From: Helichrysum umbraculigerum
Lineage: Eukaryota; Streptophyta; Magnoliopsida; Asterales; Asteraceae
Direction: 5' to 3'
Length of the DNA: 64,000 nucleotides
NCBI GenBank assembly: GCA_949592205.1
Contig: CATIUR010000001.1
Coordinates: forward strand, 75,489,059-75,553,058
The first letter of the stretch is position 1, and each line of letters starts with the position of its first letter. Under the pieces are notes generated by a model. The model was not told the origin of the DNA, searched no databases, and saw only the letters and a list, made by a program, of their open reading frames with translations. The position numbers and the translations under genes are program-made. Positions 48,633-58,147 of the stretch are shown piece after piece.

Positions 48633-50211
48633 TAAATTTCGATCCTACCTGATATTGTCAAAGACAATAGTGTACACGGATCACTCAGCTCTGAAATACC
48701 TCTTCAAGAAGCAAGACGCAAAACCAAGACTGTTACGATGGATTCTACTCCTACAAGAATTTGACATTGAAATAAAAGATAAAAAGGGAGCCGAGAATGT
48801 CGCTGCAGACCATCTGAGTCGACTTGAAAATCCATCAATGGAACAACTTGCAGAAGGGGACATCAAAGATCGATTTCCAGAAGAGCAGTTAATGAGTTTA
48901 GGAGGACAATTGCAAGGATCACAATTCACGGATGATCCTTGGTTTGCAGACATCGCCAATTTCGTAGTTGGAGGGATCACAAGAAAAGGAATGCCGTCAT
49001 CACGAAGACAAAGGTTCTTCCGCGATGTCAAGCACTACTTTTGGGATGATCCATATTTGTTTAAGGTCTGTCCCGACCAGATTATAAGAAGATGTGTCGA
49101 TGGAAAGGAAGCCGAACACATCCTCTATCAAAGCCATCACGGACCCACAGGAGGACATCACGCAGCCAATTTGACAGCAAAGAAAGTATACGACTCAGGA
49201 TTCTATTGGCCAACTATTTTCAGAGACGCACAAGACTTGGTGAAACGTTGCGATATTTGCCAAAGGTTTGGAAATATCACAACGCGTAACGAAATGCCGT
49301 TAACGAATATCCAAGCATGTGAAATATTCGATATATGGGGATTAGATTTCATGGGACCATTTCCGAAATCTTACGGAAAGGAATACATTCTAGTAGCTGT
49401 CGACTACGTATCCAGATGGGCCGAAGCTCAGGCCTTCCCAACAAATGACTCGAGAGTCGTAACCAAGTTCTTAAAGCAGCTATTCTGTCGGTTTGGAACA
49501 CCTCGAGCAATCATCAGTGACCGCGGCATACACTTTTGCAATACTCAGTTTATGAAGATATTGCAACAATATGGTGTTACCCATAAGACATCTACGGCCT
49601 ACCACCCGCAGACAAATGGGCAAGCAGAAATAACAAACTGAGCGCTAAAAAGAATTTTGGAACGAACAGTTGGTCAACACAAGGAAAACTGGGCAGACAA
49701 GTTAGATGATGCATTATGGGCATTCCGGACAGCCTACAAAACACCCTTAGGAACAACTCCCTATAGGCTCGTATATGGAAAAGCATGTCATCTTCCGATC
49801 GAACTCGAATACAAAGCTTACTGGGCACTAAAGAATTGCAGCTTAGATCCCACAATAACGGGAGCACACCGGAAAATGCAACTAAATGAGTTAGGAGAAC
49901 TAAGAGATCAAGCATACGAGAGCTCCTATAAGTACAAGGAAAGAACTAAGTTGCTCCACGATGCAAAACTACGCCCCACACGCTTCAATCCAGGTGATAA
50001 AGCTCTACTCTTTAACTCTCGATTTAAGAAATTTTCTGGTAAATTCAAAACGAGGTGGAGCGGCCCATTTACAATCTCTAAGGTTTTTCCTTATGGCGCC
50101 ATTGAACTCGAGGCCCCAGATGGAAATTTCAAGGTAAACGGTCATCGTTTAAAACATTACGTACAAGACTTTCCCCCATACGAGGAAGTCTACAGTTGCA
50201 AGGCACCCTGA
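48633..50211 (+). pseudogene. Gypsy RNase H end and integrase, one stop
   Basis: The frame resumes at +1 (sense from about 48628): YTDHSALKYLFKK, RWILLLQEFDIEIKDK, NVAADHLSRL finish RNase H. The integrase zinc finger is HHGPTGGHH...CDICQR (49130-49265). The catalytic core has all three acidic residues: D in GLDFMGP (49345), D in SDRGIHF (49519), E in NGQAE (49627). A TGA at 49639-49641 interrupts just past the Glu, at a codon where CGA/Arg is expected. The same frame then continues (WADKLDDALWAFRTAYKTP, TPYRLVYGKACHLP, NPGDKALLFNSRFK) to TGA at 50209-50211. Confidence 0.92.
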
Positions 50212-50399
50212 CAAGCAATTAAAGGTAGAAGAGTCAAGCTACGAGACTCGATAAACAAAGCGCTCTTGGGAGGCACCCCAAGCCTATCTTATGTTTTTAG
50301 CATTAATTTTACTGTTGTGTTTAAGCTAATCCAATTTTCTATGCAGTACCTCACGAAGGACTAATGATCTTAGACCATTAACCTTTTATATTTTGCAGG

Positions 50400-51062
50400 A
50401 TGAGTTCGCAGTCAGACAGAGCACAAGCCCCCAGACAGAGACGCTCGCATACCATGCACCACTCCCGGAGTTCATCACCGGGTAGTAGCATGAGGACTGT
50501 CAGAGGATCCCAGTCACCACCTCCTAGTTTGGATGAGATCTCGGCAGACTTGGTGGAGGTGCACGTTCAGGAGTCATTCCTGTTACGTCCCATCCAGGCC
50601 AGGTTACCTTCACCTCACCGACCAGCGGGACAGACCGCAGGGACCTCCAGAGTACCCATCTTCGAGCATGGGGTTACTACTGCGGACCCTGCTGTCACTT
50701 GGTCTATACTGAGAGCCCTTGAGGTCCAGCACACCGCCATCTCTGAGATCCACACTGCTTTAGGCTTTACCTCTACACCTGTGTGCCCCTTTCAGAAGGG
50801 ACTTGATCCCGCTCCGCACATTCCACCATGGGATTTATTCCCATCTTGGAGCTTGACTGCGCAGGACCACCCCATTTTTATGGCCCCGCTAGAGGAGGAG
50901 GCTGCTGCACTGGACGCTTGGATCCAGGATCCAGAGGATGGTACTGCATCTCCTGTCTATACCATCGAGGAGTCAGCATCTCCTACATCGATTGTGGAAA
51001 ACACGATCTTTATGGATGATGACTTCACCGACTGGGAGGCGCTCTATGCTGACACGGATTAG
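50400..51062 (+). CDS. Extra ORF downstream of pol, unknown function
   Basis: A 220-codon frame starting at ATG 50400, in the position where Athila elements carry an env-like ORF. The N-terminus is rich in Ser, Arg and Gln (RQRRSHTMHHSRSSSPGSS), the middle has no recognised fold, and the C-terminus is acidic (MDDDFTDWEALYADTD). No signal peptide or transmembrane helix is visible, so nothing supports an envelope role. It is intact while gag and pol are broken. It could be an accessory retrotransposon protein or a chance-conserved frame. Confidence 0.55.
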   Translation: MSSQSDRAQAPRQRRSHTMHHSRSSSPGSSMRTVRGSQSPPPSLDEISADLVEVHVQESFLLRPIQARLPSPHRPAGQTAGTSRVPIFEHGVTTADPAVTWSILRALEVQHTAISEIHTALGFTSTPVCPFQKGLDPAPHIPPWDLFPSWSLTAQDHPIFMAPLEEEAAALDAWIQDPEDGTASPVYTIEESASPTSIVENTIFMDDDFTDWEALYADTD

Positions 51063-52748
51063 CTACTTTTAGTTATTATTATTTATGTTTAGTATTAACT
51101 CGTATTAACATTTGTGTCTTATGAAGGATGTGTACTATGCAGAATTCGAAGTAAAATTTATGGAACAAGTTCATTTTTAATGAGCCTGGTCCATTTCCAG
51201 TGAATTCACACACTTGAACCAGGTCCATTAAATCTAGTGGCTTCACACGCAGCACAAGGAAGTGTCTCTTCTAAACTTACTTTGCTTGAACCACACAAGA
51301 ATTTTAAGAAAAACTCTAAGTGTGGGATTATTATTCACAAATAGATAACAACTTTGAAAATATTGACCCGTATTCAAAATCTAAGTGTGGGATTAACCTA
51401 ACTTAGAGGTAGAGAACATTAGGGACAATGTTCTTTTAAGTGTGGGATAGCAGTAGTATTCACTATTGTATTGCAACATAAACTTTTGATCAAGCTTTTT
51501 AGCAAAACTCATATTTTTTTAGCAAAATTTTCAAAATTTTTGAATCATGGGAAGCCCAAAAAATGGGTATTTTCGGTCAACAAAAATCCGAATGGTTTGG
51601 CAAATCGACTACGACAGGTAAAACTCTTTGATAAATTTCCAAACTGAGTTTCAAACAAGCAATCGCATGACTAGGCACAAAACCACCAAAATTAAGTGAG
51701 GAATCTTGAGCCATACAAAAGCATTCACTTTAATGCTTCACTTATTCGTTTGTGAGTGTGCCGATGTATGCCTTCTTGAGTCAGAACTTGCTCGATGAAT
51801 GCAATTCGAAACTACAAAAATGAGCGTCATACGTGACGAAGGTGCAATTAGAGGATCTTGACATTCACTAGGATAGAACCCTCTCGTGAAACCCCCGTTT
51901 TCAAGACTAACCCTGCCAATGTCCATTTTCGGCATTGAAGATCATTTAGAAAACCTGTTGAGCCTCAGCCTTTTCATTTCAAATACTCACTTCAAAAACA
52001 ACCCTCTCTTTTTACATCTTTTGGCCATAGCCTAAGTGTCTGTTCTGTCAGCAAAACCACTACAAGAGGAAAAGTTCAAAAAGGAATCCCCAAAAGAACG
52101 TCATCCACAGAAGGACTCCAAGGAAAGCAGACAAAGCTGCCAAAGAAATCAAAAAGCTACAAGACCCAAGGATCATTTAAAGCCGAGGAAAATGTTACTC
52201 AAAGAAGAAAAAAAAAAGTTACGAAAAGGCTCTCAAAGAGAGATATCCAGAAAGAGGTACTATCTAAAAACGTCAAAGACAAGTCATTACAGACAACTCT
52301 TAGGCTATATTAAACTCCAATTCAAACCACCTACCAAAGTCCTTATCCCATACACCGTCTTCACCCTCTTACGAATGTCTAGGGATAATTAGCACCGTCC
52401 TCACTTAAGTATTGTAGATTTGATTCTCGATCAAGCTTATGACAACGGAAGAGCTACATGACTGGCCCTGAGTGATTTAGAAGTTAGGAAACCCGATACA
52501 CTTGAGTGAATTGAGTGACCACCTGTGAGGGCCCCAGTCATGTATATCTTACATTTATGAAGATTGAAAAGAAAGCTTGCTAGAACCAAAAGTTTGGGGG
52601 AACATCAAGGGATGGAACTTCGTCCGAAATCTTTTCACCAACCCTGCAGGAACCAAAGTTCTCCGAAATACGAAGACACCCCTCCAGCTTTTTCCAGATT
52701 TGATGAAGACTTGCTTGAGGACAAGCAAAATTCTAAGTGTGGGATACT
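51063..52748 (+). other. Long 3' non-coding region with repeated PPT-like motif
   Basis: No credible gene. TAAGTGTGGGAT or its near form occurs at about 51318, 51381, 51438 and 52732; the last sits just before the 3' LTR and is the likely polypurine primer. A purine-rich stretch at 52190-52265 and 'agtttgggggaacatcaag' at 52590 are other notable tracts. Long 3' regions are usual in Athila elements. Confidence 0.7.
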
Positions 52749-55363
52749 TGATATCGTGTAAAAAGTCACGTTTTTACTACCGATATCTCTCTCATTCTGG
52801 AGCAAATACTTGGCATTTGAACTCAAACAACACGCAAATCAATGATAATATGTTAAGAAGATCAAAACAAGGTTGCACGATAAAAATCAAGCAAAACGGC
52901 CGAGAAACGAAGATTCCACATACGTTTGAAGATTCAAGGCTTAAAAACGAGATTTCAAGACTAAAGCGCCCTCCATCAACATCCAATATTTCCAATATGT
53001 TCGTTTTTAGAATTCGAATCCAATAGAAGAAGAATCAACCAAAACGGGTAAAAAATGAAGATTTCGCGCCCACCGGAAGATCCAAATGATCCGTATGCTA
53101 TATCTGGATCTAGGGACCTCATTTCAGGGCCTATCTTATGTTGAAATCTTCGTTTTTGAATTACGAATCCAACAAAAAAAGAATCAACTCAAACGGACGT
53201 ATAACGAAGAAAACACGCACGAATCAAGAAACGAAGCAACAAACGACGCAACGGGGCGGGGGTGGGCCCACCGCCGCCGGCCACCAGCCAGCCGCCGCCG
53301 GATGGACCCCCACCGCCGCCGGCCACCATTGCCCTGCCCCGGTTTCTGTTTTTGGTAACTTTTGGTACCTGGTGCGCCTACTTTTCGTGTTGTACGGTAC
53401 CCGGTGCGCCTACTTTTCGTGTTGTACACACCATTTTTGGAAAGCTTTCTAACATGCACCTCATGGTGCTAATGTGATCCAAAGCTCACCTATAAATAGG
53501 TTGCCTAGGATTCATTTGAAAAACACACCAATATATGCACACACTAGTATAGGGACCCGTGTTTACACGGGTTTTAAAAAATACCCCTAATTAAAAAATA
53601 ATACCCCTGATTAAAAAATAATACCCATGATTTAAAATTGATATTTTTTTGGATGGGACACGTGGCATGATTAGGAAAGGGGAGTGGGACACGTGGCATG
53701 ATTAGGGAAGGGGAGCTTGCACAGATTCTTAAGCAACTCCCCTTTAGTATATTATATAGATTCTAGCATATTTCACACTTTCTCACCATCCATTTTTTTC
53801 TTTCTTTATTGTAATACTTCCTTGGTTAATTAGACTAGCTAATTAACTAGGCAAGGAAGATTTGTACGGAGGTGCTCCGGGACGCATTTGTAGCTACGAG
53901 TTATTGTATTTCTTTATCAGGTTTTAATCTATCTTCCATATTTAATTATGTTCGCTCTTTCTTTAATAAATTTAAATATGTATGCTAGAATTGCCATGAT
54001 TAGCTAAATAACTCAATTGTCTGCTATGATAGTCGTTTAGGAGAGATGTAAATATGTGATTATATTGTATGCTATGAGATTTCGGGTGTTGTGTATTATG
54101 AATAGATGTAGGAATCAAATCTTTATCGATTATCTACCCAACTCATGTTGTGACTAAAACCTTATCCAAAAATGAACGTAGCTAACTCATAGGGTACATG
54201 TCACTTAGTTATACTATGTTTGATTGAATCATTGAGCTGGGCATGCCGGTGTTCTCTAGACTAAATTAGGATCCAAGAGACATGGAATATGGGAATAGAG
54301 GTAAATTAAGATTTAATTCGGACAGACGGTATTTTTGAGACAACTTTCGGAATATCCTCGATTTAATTAATACATTTGTATGCTTAGGTTTAACTATTGT
54401 CTTGATTGTCTTATTGCATGTTCTTGTTTGATTGTTGCCTTAGGATTATCGTACTAGTAAAATACACCTAGCCTTAATTATTGTGAAATAACATGACGGC
54501 CCCTATTCAACTGTTCTTCGATATAGTACTGGAAATGCTTATGGCAAAGTACAAACGTATGGAAGTCGAGAACGACCGAAGGTAGTTGTGTTATGGATCA
54601 ATTAACAAACGTATTACTTAAGTTTCTATTTGTAATATAAACCACCCCTGTCTTGTTACATACTTGATTAATGTTGATAATTCATACGAATAAGTGATGA
54701 CATCTTCTCTGACCGCTTAGACCAGTTCTTCCAACTTATTCCGACGAGGGTAAAACCCGTTTACAAGATTGTTTATTCAGCAAACTGTGCCATGATTCGG
54801 ACGTCTACGATGACCGAGATTGGGGAATAGGATTCGAGATTAACTGTCAGATAATATGGACATGCATTTGAGAGAACTTTCGGTGTATGTTTTAATATGT
54901 TCTGCAACCCACGTGACATTCTATTTGCCTGATTGTGGACACCTCCGCGTTAGCCCGATAGTAGGATTGTAGCAATAACTCACATTAACTTATGACTTAT
55001 CCTCATTAGAACTCTTCACGCTTTAATATCACTTGAACCACTTCATAGTAGACAATCGCTTTTAACTGTTGAACGCCCGAAGTAACCTCCATCTCCATTT
55101 CTGATTTAATTTAGTTTAATCTTAGAATAGAAAACCCAAAATCCAAACCAACTCTCTTCCGCCCTAGCTAAATTCATAAAAGTCTCTAAATTCTCCTAGT
55201 TTCAATTCGTCGCGCTTTGAAGAACGATCCTAGGTCATACTTATCCTTGCTAGCCCTTAGATTAGCAATAATAGTAACCCTAGGCCCCAGCCTTATAAAT
55301 TTAAAACCCACTGTTGTAACCAGATAGTTATCGTTAACGACACCGACCTATCGGGGCGCAACA
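52749..55363 (+). repeat. 3' LTR of the Athila-like element
   Basis: 2615 bp including a 217 bp Helitron (53544-53760), 2398 bp without. TATA box TATAAATA at 53491-53498. It matches the 5' LTR with low divergence. A difference worth noting is an extra GC-rich unit in the CCGCCGCCGG block (53265-53330). Confidence 0.93.
53544..53760 (-). mobile_element. Non-autonomous Helitron, 217 bp
   Basis: The 5' end on the minus strand is TCTATATAATATACTAAAGG; the 3' end is a hairpin CCCGTGT/ACACGGG followed by CCCTATACTAG. It sits between A and T with no TSD. The 5' LTR of the same retroelement has the empty site (gcacacattctagc, about 43725-43738), which fixes both ends exactly. It contains three ~21 bp units of 'aataccc.tgattaaaaaat' type (53577-53637) and two 31 bp units with gggacacgtggcatgattag (53655 and 53686). 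Confidence 0.95.
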
Positions 55364-55913
55364 CCCACTAAACCCATACATCCTTGAAATTAGGATCATC
55401 GATAAAGGTCTCGAAATGTATCAAAGCCACAAACACATACCTGCATAGTAGATACCAAAGAATGTTGACGACTAAGTGCGTCGGAAACTTTATTTTGTGA
55501 TCCAGCCTTGTGTTTGATGACAAAAAAGGTCTGAAGGAACTCTACCCATTTAGCATGCCGATGATTAAGTTTGTGTTGCCCATGGATGTATTTCAACGAC
55601 TCATGATCCGAAAACAAAACAAACTCAGCATGTAACGAATAATGTCTCCTATCCGAACTACGAACAAGTGCATAAAACTCCTTATCATATGACAAATATT
55701 ACGGCGAGCATTATTTAACTTCTCACTAAAGAAAGCTATGGGTCGTTGGTTTTGACTTAAAAAACCACCAATACTAACACCCTAGGCATCACACTCCACC
55801 TGAAAAGCGTCATTAAAATTTGGTAAAACTAAAACAGGAACTGGCGTTACCTTAACTTTTAGAAGCTCGAATGCTTTGGCTGCTTCATCATTCTGAAAAT
55901 CGTCCTCCTTTCA
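55364..55913 (-). pseudogene. Decayed Ty3/gypsy RNase H, host of the Athila element
   Basis: Minus-strand RT-RNase H: FELLKVKVTPVPVL, FQVECDA followed by a stop (Gly/Ser expected), LSQNQRPIAFFSEKLN, EFYALVRS, YSLHAEFVLFSDHESLKYI, KWVEFLQTFFVIKHKAG, KVSDALSR. It runs to the edge of the inserted element, and the integrase part resumes at 39718. RT upstream of RNase H is missing, so the host was truncated near 55.91 kb. Confidence 0.88.
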
Positions 55914-55916
55914 TAA

Positions 55917-56096
55917 ACTCGTGAAGAGGATTGTAGTTTGATTGGTTACGACATTCATGTTGCTAGAGACGAAGTTAGACGCTGTCAAAGGATTGTATAT
56001 GGCAACGATGCTCATCAGTCATTTATTAGTAGTTGCAATATTGTCACATATGATTTTTGTTCGCTTGGCGAATCCCTAGCGAACCGTATAGTGGGA
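55917..56096 (+). other. Open stretch of 60 codons, unknown
   Basis: Open from a TAA (55914-55916) to TGA 56097-56099 without an ATG. The composition looks protein-like (IGYDIHVARDEVRRCQRIVY, SLGESLANRIVG) but I recognise no family. It begins where the gypsy RNase H homology ends. Possibly a captured exon fragment or chance. Confidence 0.25.
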
Positions 56097-56099
56097 TGA

Positions 56100-57308
56100 T
56101 CCAGGGGAGTTCTTTTTTTAGGGGAAGGCGAAGTGTAGTATTCATCACGAAGCATCTTAACTTCGTCAATACATTTGTCAAAAATTAAAAAGTGAAAATT
56201 AATAAATTTTGACCAGAATCAATGTTATGAATGTTAAGCTTCCTTGATAAATTCTTTTCGTAGGCTATAACATCAATTGATGAACTTTATATCCAATATC
56301 GTTAATATTCATCGTGGTGATTGTTAGTTAAAATTCATTATGATGAATGTTAAAATTTTATTAATGGTTTTTTTTAATATTCATCTTGATGAATGTTAAG
56401 TTAACACTTCCCTCCTCATCCAAAAAAAAAAAAAAAGCTTCCATCTTGAACCCTCCCTAATGTTTAGTTACTAAATATTGCAAAGTAAAGTTAAATTTGC
56501 TTTCGTTTATGGTTATTTGTGATTCAGACTTTTTTCTGTTTTACTGTGTTCTTTATATTCAATAGTCTTATATTTTAGATTCTCTAAGAAAGATGGATTT
56601 AATTTAAGATTTAGAATTCAATATTATACATTTGTTCATTAACGATCATAAAAAGGACTATACATTTGGAGGCCGTTTATCGTCTGTTTTTTGTAGGCCA
56701 ACCATATTTTAAAGCGATTTTGTAGGCCAGTCAAATTCGTATATTGTTCCACATATAGCAACTCGTCAGAATGTATAACAAAATAAATACTCAGTTTTTT
56801 TTTTTTTTTTTTTTAAATGTAGATTAGAAAATTCAAGGTCTTATGAGTATGTTTAGTTTGGCAACAAAAATAATAAATTAACTGCTTGCATGGAATGTGA
56901 AGTTTTTGTGAGCTTATTAATAGTGTTCCAAACCCGAATAATGCTGTATGATTTGAAATTCTTAAAAAAGAAAAAACAATAACAAAAATGCAAAAAAGAA
57001 AAGAAAGTTTATTACTGTACTACTATTTCGTATATTTATCAAGCCCACTATGAAAACAATTTCAGTAGCTCAACACGACCCAATACCAGTTACGGCCCAA
57101 TATGATTTAAATTTATTCTTATTCTGAAAGGGAAAAAAAAAAAGTAAAATCATTTTGATTAAGTATGAAAATGTCAATTCATATGCAGAAAAAGACGGCA
57201 TCAATATATATAACCTAAAACAACTTTGATTTTCTTGCCTTAAATCACGAACGAATCACATTTGTTCAAACTATAACCTTTTTTTAGTTCAATAAAGGGT
57301 TAATAATA
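56100..57308. other. AT-rich spacer, no gene
   Basis: Holds several 'gatgaatgttaa' variants in both orientations (56.21-56.41 kb), a T18-20 run near 56790-56813, and the repeat at 57066. No coding sequence. Confidence 0.45.
57066..57165. repeat. Repeat shared with 4.46 kb region, copy 2
   Basis: Same order of blocks as 4460-4580 (agctcaacacgacccaatacca, ttacggcccaatatgattt, A-run, aaatcatttt.gatta) with an internal deletion. Confidence 0.5.
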
Positions 57309-57495
57309 GTTTAATACCCAAACTTTCAACTTTTTTTCGTTTTAACACCTCAACTTTTTTTTTTTTAACGTTTTAACACTCCAACTTATAGTTTGACCAA
57401 AACTTAATACCCAAGCATTCAATTTTTTTTCGTTTTAACACCTCAACTTCTTTTTTAACGTTTTAACACTCCAACTTATAGTTTGACCACAATTT
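57309..57495. repeat. Two-copy tandem repeat, ~93 bp
   Basis: Two consecutive units with 'cgttttaacacctcaacttt', 'aacgttttaacactccaact' and 'tatagtttgacca', next to the copia 3' LTR. A related phrase occurs at 11.85-11.94 kb. Confidence 0.8.
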
Positions 57496-57545
57496 AATCC
57501 CTTTAGTTTGTTTGTCCGTTTAAAATTACACTTCTGGATTTTTTT

Positions 57546-58105
57546 TGTTAACTCTGATGATCCCAGCTAGAGATCTTAGTATGTATTACTTTGATTGATT
57601 ATTAATAAGCTTGCGGAATAGTTTATTAATAACTTGAAGAACAAACTTGTATATAACAGAATATCTAACCAAAAGCTTCAATATTATTAACAATAATACG
57701 AACACACAACTTGTGTTAGGGTTTACAACCTTGAAGCTAATAACTAGAATGAATTCGTATATCACCCCTCTAGGGTTTTACAGAATCTCTATTTATAACA
57801 CATAGAGTCCTTTACAAAATCAAACTATTATGGAAATCCTATCTATTCCATAATTATCTCTAACCGACTAACCAACAGTGGTTGAGTATATAACTAACAG
57901 GGGTAGTACTCGTATATTATCAACAGTGGTTGAGCACTTACAAAATACAAACTATACACTAATAGTGGCCCTGTTAGACAAATGTACTAACAGCGGTTGT
58001 CTTCTTCTAACAGTGGTTGACTTCTAACAGTGGTTGAAGTCTTATACCAACAGCGGCATGATACTTGTATTCTGAGCAAATCTAACAGTGTCTCAGGTCT
58101 CAACA
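57546..58105 (-). repeat. 3' LTR of the SIRE-like element
   Basis: 560 bp, sense TGTTGAGACC...GAGTTAACA. Its 5' ~220 bp carry about nine CCNCTGTT motifs (plus strand 57884-58080). A TATA-like 'tataaatagaga' lies on the minus strand near 57790-57801. The polypurine tract TTTAGGGGGAGA (complement of 58107-58118) is directly upstream. Confidence 0.88.
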
Positions 58106-58147
58106 ATCTCCCCCTAAACTTGATCATTCAGAGTAATGATTCAAGTT

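Larger units (their letters stand above)
39719..55363 (+). mobile_element. Athila-like Ty3/gypsy element, 15.6 kb with insertions
   Basis: Complete plus-strand element: 5' LTR 39719-45328, PBS 45335-45352, reduced gag, protease, RT, RNase H, integrase, an extra ORF, long 3' non-coding region, and 3' LTR 52749-55363. Flanks are cacac (39714-39718) and cccac (55364-55368), a 5 bp TSD with one change. The surrounding gypsy reading frame continues in phase when the element and one flank copy are left out, which supports the boundaries. A tRNA-Asp PBS and long 3' region are Athila/Tat features. Coding is broken in four places, so this copy is not autonomous. Confidence 0.9.

Noticed and set aside
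50400..51062. Envelope gene of an endogenous retrovirus-like element
   Set aside because: No signal peptide, transmembrane segment or glycosylation pattern; annotated only as an unknown ORF.
52036..52392. Lys/Glu-rich open frame in the Athila 3' region
   Set aside because: Product of purine-rich DNA, no motif, lies in the normal non-coding 3' region.
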